Of a stretch of DNA of 49,749 nt, positions 6,936-15,147 are shown piece by piece. Numbering within the stretch: position 1 is the stretch's first letter; the number at the start of each line of letters is the position of its first letter. Source of the DNA: Rhizobiales bacterium UBA1912 (lineage in GTDB: Bacteria > Pseudomonadota > Alphaproteobacteria > Rhizobiales > Devosiaceae); NCBI GenBank assembly GCA_002337455.1, contig DDGC01000026.1:1-49749 (forward strand), written 5' to 3'. The position numbers and the translations under genes were made by a program. The notes below the pieces were generated by a model. It was not told the DNA's origin, made no database searches, and worked only from the letters and a program-made list of their open reading frames with translations.

Positions 6936-6984
6936 TGCCCTCCGAAGGCAGAGGTCACACGTTCGAATCGTGTCGGGTGCACCA
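6936..6984 (+). other. attR-like 3' fragment of tRNA-Arg(CCG)
   Basis: The sequence folds as the 3' part of a tRNA: anticodon stem TGCC (6936-6939) and GGCA (6947-6950) around loop CTCCGAA with anticodon CCG (6942-6944); T arm ACACG (6957-6961), TTCGAAT, CGTGT (6969-6973); acceptor strand CGGGTGC (6974-6980) and ACCA (6981-6984). The upstream bases do not form a D arm or the 5' acceptor strand, so this is not a functional tRNA gene. It is the duplicated 3' end left by integration, and marks the right boundary of the island. Confidence 0.8.
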
Positions 6985-7139
6985 ATCTTTTCAAGAAAAC
7001 TCAACGATCCACCGGCGCATGATCGCATCGCCGCGGCGCGCCAGTGCTATGAGCGCACGCCATCCGCACGGTGCAATGCCGCCGCCCATCGAAGCGGCTA
7101 TCACTCTGCTGGAAATACGGTCAAATCAAAAAGGTACGG

Positions 7140-7607
7140 CTACTGCGCCGCCGCGATGAAGGCAGCGAGTTCTTTGTATTCGTTGCACTCCGCGCCGCAG
7201 GTGGTTTCGAGCACGCCCAGACGCTCCTCGGCCAGTGCGAGCTGGCCGGTCTCGACATAGAGTTCACCCAGATATTCGTTTGTCCCGAGATGTTCGGGGT
7301 CGAGGGCGAGGGCCTGGGTGTAATAGCCCAGCGCGGCGTCGTGGTCGCCGTTCTTGCGCTGGGAGAAGCCCATGAGGCTCAAGGCGTCGACGTCGCTGGG
7401 ATTGTCGGCGAGGATCGGTTCGAGCGCCGCAATCGCGCCGGCAAAATTCTCGCCGCCGATGAAGGCGCGCGCCACCGTCAAGTGCGGGCTGCTGTCGCGC
7501 GCTGCAGTGCCCAGGTACCCGACCGGATCGATGGCAAAGGCGGGCGTGGCCGGGAGAACGAGAAACGGTAGCGTCACGGCCGCCAGAACCCGCTGAGAAA
7601 TACGCAT
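7140..7607 (-). CDS. Small exported TPR-repeat protein
   Basis: This 155-residue periplasmic protein starts at ATG 7607 with AGGA ahead. Residues 1-25 form a signal peptide (MRISQRVLAAVTL...ATPAFA, cleavage before IDP). The mature part has tetratricopeptide helices: FAGAIAALEPILADNPSDVDAL, HDAALGYYTQALALDPEHLGTN and GQLALAEERLGVLETTCG. A Cys pair in TTCGAEC near the C-terminus could form a disulfide in the periplasm. It likely mediates protein contacts. It is the first core gene to the right of the island and follows the amidohydrolase gene at a distance of 158 bp on the same strand. Confidence 0.8.
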   Translation of the reverse strand: MRISQRVLAAVTLPFLVLPATPAFAIDPVGYLGTAARDSSPHLTVARAFIGGENFAGAIAALEPILADNPSDVDALSLMGFSQRKNGDHDAALGYYTQALALDPEHLGTNEYLGELYVETGQLALAEERLGVLETTCGAECNEYKELAAFIAAAQ

Positions 7608-7765
7608 GGCATCCTCCCCAAGTGAGATTTGCCATCCTAGCGCAACCGGGTGTCTGTTGTGTGACCTTTTACGCGCAATCGCGCCGAACGCCGCCGCGTC
7701 GTCGCCAGAGCAATACACACCCACCTTCAGGGCCATGAAATGACGAACAGCCTCAGTCGGATTTT

Positions 7766-9001
7766 TTAGGCCAGGGCCGATTTGTGCAGGCGCCCGCGCG
7801 CCATGATGAGAGGCATATGCGCGCCATCCTCCCCGAGCAGGGAGATATCGGCAAGCGGATCACCATCGACCACGATCAGATCGGCCGACGCGCCCTTTAC
7901 GATCTCTCCCGCTTCCCCCTCCAGCCGGCAGAGCCTTGCCCCCACCAGCGTTGCCGAGCGGATGATTTCGGCGGGCGAAAGCACCTTGGCCAGAAGCTCG
8001 AATTCCATGCAGTGATATTTGCGCAATTGCCCGAGCAGGTCCGAGCCGAACGCCATGGGCAGGGCCGCCTCGGCCATGATTTCGAGCGATCGCAGCCCGC
8101 CATTGCGCACGACATCGATCTTTTCAAATTCAGCAGCGCCGAGCCCCAATTGCTTGCCTTCGATAGCAAGAGCTTCATAGGCGACGAGGGTGGGCACGGC
8201 GATGCAGCCGGCCTCCGCCGCCATCCGTGCGGTCTCCGGTTCGATGAGGTTGCAATGTTCGAGCGAATGGACGCCCAATTCGATGCAGCGCCGGATCGCC
8301 TTGTCGGTATAGAGATGCGCCGAGACATAGAGCCCAGCATTTTCCGCTTCCTCGACCATTGCCGCGATTTCGTCGCGCGAATACTGGATCGAATGGATGG
8401 GGTCGTTGGGGGACGAGACGCCGCCATTGGCCATCACCTTGATGAAATTGGCACCCTCCTTGATCAGCGTCCGGCACGCGGTGCGGACATTGTCCACCCC
8501 GTCAACGATCAGTCCCATCGACCCGACACGGTCGGAAAACAGCCCCGGCCGGTCATCGGTGCGCTGGCGCAGATCGGCATGCCCGCCGGTCGTTGTCAGG
8601 CCCTTGCCGCAGATGATGAGGCGCGGCCCATCGATCAGCCCGTCCTCTACCCCGCGCACCAGCCCGATATCGGCGCCGCCCAGATCGCGCAGCGTGGTAA
8701 ATCCACGTGAGAGCGCTTCGGTCATCACCCGCGCCGCACGCAGCGCGGCCAGCGAAGCGGGAGCGATCATGTTGCCCCACAGATCGAGCGTTTCGGCCAC
8801 CACATGCACGTGGCAATCGATAAGCCCGGGCATCAGCGTGCGGCCCTCGAGAGCGATGGTTTCGGTGCCCTCGGGCGGGGTGATGCCGGGGCCGATTTCG
8901 GCGATGCGATCATCGATGACGAGCACGTCCAGCCCGTCGCGAAGCACGCCGTCGCGCGGATCGAGCAGTTTGCCGCCGGTGAACAGATAGCTGGTGGTCA
9001 T
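7766..9001 (-). CDS. Metal-dependent amidohydrolase (imidazolonepropionase/Xaa-Pro dipeptidase-like)
   Basis: This 411-residue cytoplasmic amidohydrolase-superfamily enzyme hydrolyses cyclic or linear amide bonds. Metal-site signatures are complete: HVH (His 64, His 66), Lys 188 in NFIKVMANGG (probable carbamylated bridging Lys), His 229 (VSAHLYT), His 249 (SLEHCN) and Asp 321 (FGSDLLG). The composite beta-sandwich is formed by N-terminal YLFTGGKLLD and C-terminal GASADLIVVDGDPL. It starts at ATG 9001 with AAGGA, 9 bp after the upstream ATPase gene, so it is the last enzyme of the transporter operon. The substrate is not deducible; the transporter and the other hydrolases suggest a peptide-like or lactam-containing compound. 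Confidence 0.85.
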   Translation of the reverse strand: MTTSYLFTGGKLLDPRDGVLRDGLDVLVIDDRIAEIGPGITPPEGTETIALEGRTLMPGLIDCHVHVVAETLDLWGNMIAPASLAALRAARVMTEALSRGFTTLRDLGGADIGLVRGVEDGLIDGPRLIICGKGLTTTGGHADLRQRTDDRPGLFSDRVGSMGLIVDGVDNVRTACRTLIKEGANFIKVMANGGVSSPNDPIHSIQYSRDEIAAMVEEAENAGLYVSAHLYTDKAIRRCIELGVHSLEHCNLIEPETARMAAEAGCIAVPTLVAYEALAIEGKQLGLGAAEFEKIDVVRNGGLRSLEIMAEAALPMAFGSDLLGQLRKYHCMEFELLAKVLSPAEIIRSATLVGARLCRLEGEAGEIVKGASADLIVVDGDPLADISLLGEDGAHMPLIMARGRLHKSALA

Positions 9002-9010
9002 GGGCGGTCC

Positions 9011-9974
<964 letters not shown>

Positions 9975-9991
<17 letters not shown>

Positions 9992-10976
9992 GCTCCCAGC
10001 AGGCGGCCATATGGCCGGGGGATTTTTCGACAAGGGGCGGACGCTCCTCAAGGCACCGTTTGGAGGCACCCGGACAGCGCGGCGCAAAGGCACAGCCCTT
10101 GGGCAGGTCCCAGAGCGGGGGCACCGTTCCGGGAATGTCGGTCAGCCGCCCGCCCTCGGCAAGCCCCGAACGCGGCACCGCGCCCATCAGGCCGCGTGTG
10201 TAAGGGTGGACGGGATTGTCGAACAGATCATAGACGCTGGCCTCTTCCACCCGGCGCCCCGCATACATGACGATCACCCGGTCGGCAACTTCGGCCACCA
10301 CGCCCAGATCGTGGGTAATCAGGATCTGCGCTGTGCCCAGCCGGTGTTGCAGCTCGGAAATCAGCCCAAGGATCTGGGCCTGAATGGTCACGTCGAGCGC
10401 GGTGGTCGGCTCATCGGCGATGATGATCTTGGGTTCGCACGCCAGAGCCAGCGCAATCATGGCGCGCTGGCGCATGCCGCCTGACAGCTCGTGCGGATAT
10501 TGCCGCGCCCGCCGCTCGGGGTCGGGCATCTGGACCATCTGCAGCGCTTCGACGGCTCTTTTGAAGGCCTGCCGGCCCGAAACCTTGCGGTGCTGGCGCA
10601 CGGATTCGGCGATCTGTTCGCCCACCGTCAGAACGGGGTTGAGCGCGGTCAGCGGTTCCTGGAAGATCATGGCGATTTCCTCGCCGCGGAAATCTTCGAC
10701 CTTGTGTTGGTCGAACGCCAGAAAATCCTCGCCTTCTATAGTGATCGATCCGCTGGTGACCTGCGCAGCATCAGGAAGCAGCCGCATCAGCGCCAGCGCG
10801 GTCATCGATTTTCCGCACCCGCTTTCGCCCACGATGCACAGCGTTTCACCCGGTGCGACCGTCAGGCTCATATCCTGGACGACAGGAAACGATCCGTGAT
10901 CGCCACGGATTGCGATGTTGAGCTCGCTCACGGCAATGGCCGGACGCTGCGCTGGGTTTTCGGCGAGTGCGGACAT
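9975..10976 (-). CDS. Dipeptide/oligopeptide-type ABC transporter ATPase (OppD/DppD-like)
   Basis: This 333-residue partner ATPase starts at ATG 10976 (MSALAENPAQ) with an AAGGGA-type site. Motifs: Walker A GESGCGKSM, Q-loop MIFQEPLTALNP, signature LSGGMRQR, Walker B IIIADEP, H-loop THDLG, and the C-terminal GCAFAPRCPGASKRC segment of peptide-importer ATPases. The pair of non-identical ATPases is characteristic of the Opp/Dpp group. A 10-bp GC hairpin lies between the deacylase stop and this start, and may lower transcription of the ATPases and amidohydrolase relative to upstream genes. Confidence 0.9.
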
Positions 10977-10999
10977 GTCAAATATCCCTTTGAAGTTTG

Positions 11000-11033
11000 C
11001 CGCCCGGCCTGAATTTGGCAACCGGCCGGGCGG
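11000..11033. repeat. Intra-operon GC hairpin
   Basis: CCGCCCGGCC (11000-11009) and GGCCGGGCGG (11024-11033) form a perfect 10-bp stem with a 14-base loop. It lies between the deacylase gene and the OppD-like gene, without a T tract in either direction. It could protect mRNA ends or attenuate transcription. Confidence 0.6.
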
Positions 11034-11052
11034 GCTGTTGCGCTGACCGGGA

Positions 11053-11997
11053 TTAGTCGGTCGCGCCGTCCATATTGCCCACGATGAACCCGTAGTCGCC
11101 GCTTTCAACGACATTGCGGGTCAGGTGCTGCATGATCATTATGCCGTTCTCGAATGGGGCTCCGATTTCTTCGAGCGTCTCGAATGTGTAGGGGCTCACC
11201 ACTCGTCCAAGGAGCTGTCCGGCTTTGATGATCTCGCCATTGGCTGGGCAAAGTGGTTCGAGAAAGCCGCCCTGGGTGGGGCGAACGCCTGCCAACTCGT
11301 TGCAGACGATCTGCTTGGGGTTGGGTGCCACATCGCCCGGGATCATGCCGCGTACGCGCAGCATATTGAGCACCCCATTGACCGTACGTTCGATATAGGG
11401 GGTCTGATCGACGATACCGCCGCCCAGTTCCACGACCACGCTCGGGATATCGCGCTCCTCGATGGTCACGGCCTTGGACGTGCCGGCAAAGACGGTCCCC
11501 TGCTTGTCGGGGACGGGACGATAGAGCACCGTTGAGCCAAAGGCGCGCGAAAGCTCTTCGTCGTTCCAGATATAGACATAGTCGACAGTCGGGCGGTCGG
11601 TGCCCGAATGCAGGTCGATATGAATGTCGATCTTGCGCAGGAATTCGTTGGACAGTGCAAGGGCAAGCTGCTGGCTGTAGGTGCCCTTGGGCGAGCCGGG
11701 GAACTGGCGGTTGAGATCGACCTTGTCATGGGTCGCAAAGCGCTGGTTGACCGCAAACGCCGAAGGATTGGCCACCGGCAACAGGACAATGCGGCCCGAG
11801 ACCGGGGTATCCTTCAGAATGCGGAACAGCTCGAGAATGGCCTGGGAACCGGTGTTCTCATTGCCATGGATCGAAGCGGAAATGCCCACTGTCGGTCCGT
11901 CCGTTTCGCCCAACAGTTCATGCATCAGCAACACGGCATCCGAGCCGTCGGCGAGCGTTGTGAACTTGTGGCGAACGGGGTTGATGGATTTGACCAT
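11053..11997 (-). CDS. Succinylglutamate desuccinylase/aspartoacylase-family zinc deacylase
   Basis: This 314-residue enzyme of the M14-related AspA/AstE family removes acyl groups from amino acids or related amines. Zinc ligands are His 44 and Glu 47 in ASIHGNENTG and His 130 in HIDLHSGTD. DLNRQFPG is the substrate-binding Asn-Arg segment and VVVELGGG carries the probable catalytic Glu. A C-terminal beta-domain starts near residue 220. Family members include DoeB/EutE, which deacetylates the product of ectoine hydrolase. Here the gene lies between a permease gene (24 bp) and the ATPases in the same operon as a creatinase-like M24 hydrolase, so the two enzymes may act in sequence on one imported substrate. 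That pathway is inference. Confidence 0.85.
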   Translation of the reverse strand: MVKSINPVRHKFTTLADGSDAVLLMHELLGETDGPTVGISASIHGNENTGSQAILELFRILKDTPVSGRIVLLPVANPSAFAVNQRFATHDKVDLNRQFPGSPKGTYSQQLALALSNEFLRKIDIHIDLHSGTDRPTVDYVYIWNDEELSRAFGSTVLYRPVPDKQGTVFAGTSKAVTIEERDIPSVVVELGGGIVDQTPYIERTVNGVLNMLRVRGMIPGDVAPNPKQIVCNELAGVRPTQGGFLEPLCPANGEIIKAGQLLGRVVSPYTFETLEEIGAPFENGIMIMQHLTRNVVESGDYGFIVGNMDGATD

Positions 11998-12021
11998 TCT
12001 TGTGGTGTCCTTTTTTCGCGT

Positions 12022-12867
12022 CTATTTGGACTTGCCGCCGCTGCGCGAAAGCTGACGGGGGTCTAAGATGTCCCTGAGGCCATCGCCCAGGAGATTGAAG
12101 CCGAGCACGGTAATCATGATCGTTGCGCCCGAAATGATCGAAAGCCAGGGCTCGTCGCGGATGAACCGCGTGCCATAGGCCAGCGTCCAGCCCCAGGTCG
12201 GGGTTGGGGGCGGAAGGCCGAAACCCAGGAAGCTCAGTGCCGATTCCGAAATGATCGCCGTGCCCAGCCCCAACGAGGCGAGGACGATGATCGGGCCGAA
12301 GGCATTGGGCAGCACTTCGCGGAACAGGATGCGCGCCGGGCTGGCGCCCAGTGCCCGCGCCGCCTGCACGTAATTTTGCTCGCGCAGCACAAGCGTCGTG
12401 GCGCGCACCACGCGGGCATATTCGGTCCAGGTGACGATGATGATGGCAAACGAGATATTGGCAATGCCTGGCCCCATAACGGCGACGATGGCCAGCGCCA
12501 GAACCAGCGGTGGAAACCCCAGAAAGATATCGGTGATCCGCATCAAAAGCTGGTCGACCCAGCCCCCGAAATAGCCCGAGACCAACCCGACCACAGTGCC
12601 CACGACGGCGGCGCAGGCCACTGAGATGAGGGCGATTGAGAGCGAGACGCGCGCGCCATAGACCAGACGGGACCACAGATCGCGCCCGAAATTGTCGGTG
12701 CCCAGAATGTGGCCCGGTGTCGGCAACGCGAAGCGGTTGATCATGTCCATCTGTTCCACCCCATGCGTTGCGACAAAGGGCGCAAAGACGGCGCAGAAGA
12801 TGATGGCGAGCGAAATCAGCGCGCCGACGACAAGGGAGGTGTTTCTAAATGCCTTTGGGATGCGCAT
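12022..12867 (-). CDS. Dipeptide-type ABC transporter permease (DppC/OppC-like)
   Basis: This 281-residue inner-membrane permease starts MRIPKAFRNTSLVVGALISL. It carries the N-terminal OppC/DppC segment with HILGTDNFGRDLWSRLVYGARVSL, and the EAA loop ARALGASPARILFREVLPNA that contacts the ATPases. Around six hydrophobic segments are visible, the last in FLGFGLPPPTPTWGWTL. The gene follows the other permease after only 5 bp, so both are translated from one message. Confidence 0.9.
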   Translation of the reverse strand: MRIPKAFRNTSLVVGALISLAIIFCAVFAPFVATHGVEQMDMINRFALPTPGHILGTDNFGRDLWSRLVYGARVSLSIALISVACAAVVGTVVGLVSGYFGGWVDQLLMRITDIFLGFPPLVLALAIVAVMGPGIANISFAIIIVTWTEYARVVRATTLVLREQNYVQAARALGASPARILFREVLPNAFGPIIVLASLGLGTAIISESALSFLGFGLPPPTPTWGWTLAYGTRFIRDEPWLSIISGATIMITVLGFNLLGDGLRDILDPRQLSRSGGKSK

Positions 12868-12872
12868 GGATC

Positions 12873-13853
12873 CTATCCGAGCCTGATGCGCGGATCGACC
12901 GCGGCGTAGAGAAGATCGACGACCAGATTGACCAGTGCGAAGATGATGGCAAAGGTCAAAACGATGCCCTGGATCAGCGGCAGATCGCGCTGTGAAATCG
13001 CCGAGATGGTCAACTGACCAAGGCCGGGCCAGGCAAAGATGGATTCGGTCAGCACCGCGCCGCCCAAAAGGGCGCCAAAGCGCAGGCCAATAATCGAAAG
13101 CACCGGCAAAAGCGCATTGCGCAATGCGTGCCGGATCACGACACGCGGACGGCGTAGGCCCTTGGCATAGGCCGTGCGCACGAAATCTTCGCGCAGCACT
13201 TCAAGCATTGCGGCGCGCACCAGGCGCGAAATGACCGCCGCCGAATTGGCCGCCAAAGCTATGGCGGGCAGGGCAAGGTGGGAGAGCGAATCCCAGATGG
13301 GCCCGAAATTGCCGGTAAACATCGCCATTATCGCTTCGGGCAGCGGCACCCCGCGCCCCACGGCCGGCAGCCAGCCAAGCATCACCGCAAAGGCCAGCAT
13401 CAGCAGCAGCCCCAGCCAATAGACCGGCATCGACACGCCGAGCTGGGCAAACAGCATGGTGGCTGTATCGACCCATGAGCCTTGGCGGATCGCAGCGATG
13501 ACGCCCAGCGTCAGCCCGATCACCGTGGCAAGGACCAGCGAAACTATGGCCAGTTCGAGCGTTGCGCCCAGCCGGGTTGCGATGATCGAAGCCACCGGCC
13601 GGTTCTGGAAGATCGAAGTGCCCATATCGCCTTGCAACAGCCCGGCGAAATAGTCCCAGAGCCTTATATACCAGGGATCGTTGAGCCCCAGCGCGTTGCG
13701 CAAGTTCTGAATGGCTTCGGCGGATGCTTCCTGCCCCAGCAGCACAGCGGCAGGATCGCCGGGAATGAGCAGCAAAAGCCCGAAGGTGATGACCACCATG
13801 CCAATCGCCATGGGGATCATCAAAAGGAGGCGGCGGGCAACATAGGCTAGCAT
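12873..13853 (-). CDS. Dipeptide-type ABC transporter permease (DppB/OppB-like)
   Basis: This 326-residue permease has the N-terminus MLAYVARRLLLMIPMAIGM. ATG 13853 is chosen because GGGTGG lies 5-10 bases ahead; a GTG at 13862 is also in frame. DppB-type features are LIPGDPAAVLLG near the N-terminus, a periplasmic region (ALGLNDPWYIRLWDYF), about six membrane segments, and the EAA loop AYAKGLRRPRVVIRHALRNALLPV. It forms the channel with the DppC-like partner. It lies between the M24 hydrolase and the second permease in a continuous minus-strand operon. Confidence 0.9.
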   Translation of the reverse strand: MLAYVARRLLLMIPMAIGMVVITFGLLLLIPGDPAAVLLGQEASAEAIQNLRNALGLNDPWYIRLWDYFAGLLQGDMGTSIFQNRPVASIIATRLGATLELAIVSLVLATVIGLTLGVIAAIRQGSWVDTATMLFAQLGVSMPVYWLGLLLMLAFAVMLGWLPAVGRGVPLPEAIMAMFTGNFGPIWDSLSHLALPAIALAANSAAVISRLVRAAMLEVLREDFVRTAYAKGLRRPRVVIRHALRNALLPVLSIIGLRFGALLGGAVLTESIFAWPGLGQLTISAISQRDLPLIQGIVLTFAIIFALVNLVVDLLYAAVDPRIRLG

Positions 13854-13904
13854 GGCGTCCACCCGGTATATGTGTGTGAGGAAAGGATCATTTGTCTCAA
13901 TCGG

Positions 13905-15080
13905 TCAGCCAATCACCACCTGGTCGATGGTGCGGGGATATTTGGTCATGCTGTCGGGGCCTTCGGCGGCGATCAGCACGGTGTCGGCAATACGGTATCC
14001 GGCAAACCCGGGCACAAAGATCGCCGGTTCGCTGGAGGTCACCATGCCTGGCTCGAGAATTGTATCGTCGCCGGCTTCAACCCAGGGCGGCTCGTGAAAC
14101 ATCACGCCCATGCCATGCCCGACACGGTGCAACAGATACTCGCTCATGCCGCTGTCGCGGATATAGGCCAGCGCCAGATTATCGGCCGACGCGCAGGTGT
14201 GCCCCGCGATCAGCGCCGCAGTGGCCATGCGCTGCGCTTCGAACGCCACGCCGTAATGAGTTTCCTGCTCCTTGGTCGGCTCACCGATGAACAGCGTCCG
14301 CTCGCTTTCGGCAGCGCGCCCGCCCACCCGGCAGCCAAGCGACAGGATGATCGATTCCCCACGTTTGACCGGATTGCCGGTCGGCATGCCATGCGGGAAC
14401 GCCGAGCGTGCGCCGGAATAGACCAGCCCGCTGGCCAGCCCCTGAACCAGCATGAGATCGGCGTGGTCCTCATGCATGATCTTCATGGCATGGCGGGAAA
14501 CAAAGGATTCGATTTCGATCTCGCTTGGCAGCGTGCCCCCCGAGGCCATGGCATCGGCGATCAGATTGACGCCGGCTGTTACCATTTCATCGGAAATCCG
14601 AGCCGCCTCGCGATGCAGAACGATCTCTTCTGGATATTTGATGAGCCGCATCTGCTGGACGAGGTTGGTCGGCTTGCAGGCCCTTGCGTTGGGAAACGCC
14701 GCTTCGATCTGGCTCACCCGCGCCAGCGAAATGGCGTGGCTGTAGGCGACCGTGCCCTTCATATCGGGAAAGGCACGGCCCAGAACGTTAAAGGGTTTGT
14801 CGACGCCCGGAAATTCGAAATAGAGGATTGGCTCGGCGGCGATGTTCTGGTGTGCGGCGTGGGCGCGTTCAAGCTCGGGGATCAGCAGCCAGGCGCCGTC
14901 CTGCGTGATGGCAAAGACCACGGGGCGCTCGGTCGTGTAGTGGGAAAATCCGGTTGTATAGATGACGTCGTCATTGGAATCGAGCAGCAGCAAATCGATG
15001 TCCGCAGCTGCCATGCGCTTGCGGATATCGGCGTGAACCCTGGTGTAAAAGTCGGCGCCGAGCACCTGATGGAAAGTCAT
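13905..15080 (-). CDS. Creatinase/ectoine-hydrolase-like M24 (pita-bread) hydrolase
   Basis: This 391-residue protein of the M24 Xaa-Pro peptidase fold starts at ATG 15080 (CGGAG ahead). An N-terminal creatinase domain (about 1-155) precedes the pita-bread domain. By eye, three of the five usual metal ligands are replaced: the DxG Asp is Ser 247 (ILSLGC), the second Asp is Glu 258 (GRAAESERT), and the last Glu is Ala 365 (YRIAD). His 322 (VGHGMG) and Glu 351 (SSEPAIF) remain, as does His 230 (FPHGMP). His 230, Glu 258 and Glu 351 correspond to the catalytic His and two Glu of metal-free creatinase. It therefore probably hydrolyses an amidine, guanidino or cyclic compound rather than Xaa-Pro peptides. 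The operon context resembles EutD with EutE. Confidence 0.75.
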   Translation of the reverse strand: MTFHQVLGADFYTRVHADIRKRMAAADIDLLLLDSNDDVIYTTGFSHYTTERPVVFAITQDGAWLLIPELERAHAAHQNIAAEPILYFEFPGVDKPFNVLGRAFPDMKGTVAYSHAISLARVSQIEAAFPNARACKPTNLVQQMRLIKYPEEIVLHREAARISDEMVTAGVNLIADAMASGGTLPSEIEIESFVSRHAMKIMHEDHADLMLVQGLASGLVYSGARSAFPHGMPTGNPVKRGESIILSLGCRVGGRAAESERTLFIGEPTKEQETHYGVAFEAQRMATAALIAGHTCASADNLALAYIRDSGMSEYLLHRVGHGMGVMFHEPPWVEAGDDTILEPGMVTSSEPAIFVPGFAGYRIADTVLIAAEGPDSMTKYPRTIDQVVIG

Positions 15081-15113
15081 TCCGGGCTCCGGATAGTGGC
15101 ATAAGGAAAAGGG

Positions 15114-15139
15114 GACCGACGCGAATGCTCGCGCCGGTC
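15114..15139 (-). repeat. Stem-loop after the solute-binding-protein gene
   Basis: GACCG (15114-15118) with CGGTC (15135-15139), and inner GCGA (15121-15124) with TCGC (15129-15132). It follows the binding-protein stop by a few bases and on the minus strand is followed by CCCCTTTTCC. Such structures often allow excess expression of the binding protein over the rest of the operon. Confidence 0.5.
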
Positions 15140-15147
15140 AAAAGCGC

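Larger units (their letters stand above)
1..6984. mobile_element. Right part of an integrated genomic island
   Basis: This stretch combines insertion-sequence remnants, a serine recombinase, unknown small genes, a complete IS, an excisionase-like gene and a tyrosine integrase, and it stops at a 3' tRNA-Arg fragment. Its intergenic DNA is visibly more AT-rich than the GC-rich genes to the right. The integrase lies immediately inside the tRNA fragment, which is the usual layout of tRNA-targeted islands. Because only the 3' part of the tRNA is repeated here, the intact gene should lie at the other end of the element, beyond the left edge. The left boundary is therefore not in the window. Confidence 0.7.

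Noticed and set aside
6936..6984. Functional tRNA-Arg gene
   Set aside because: The 5' acceptor strand and D arm are missing; only the 3' part of the tRNA is present.
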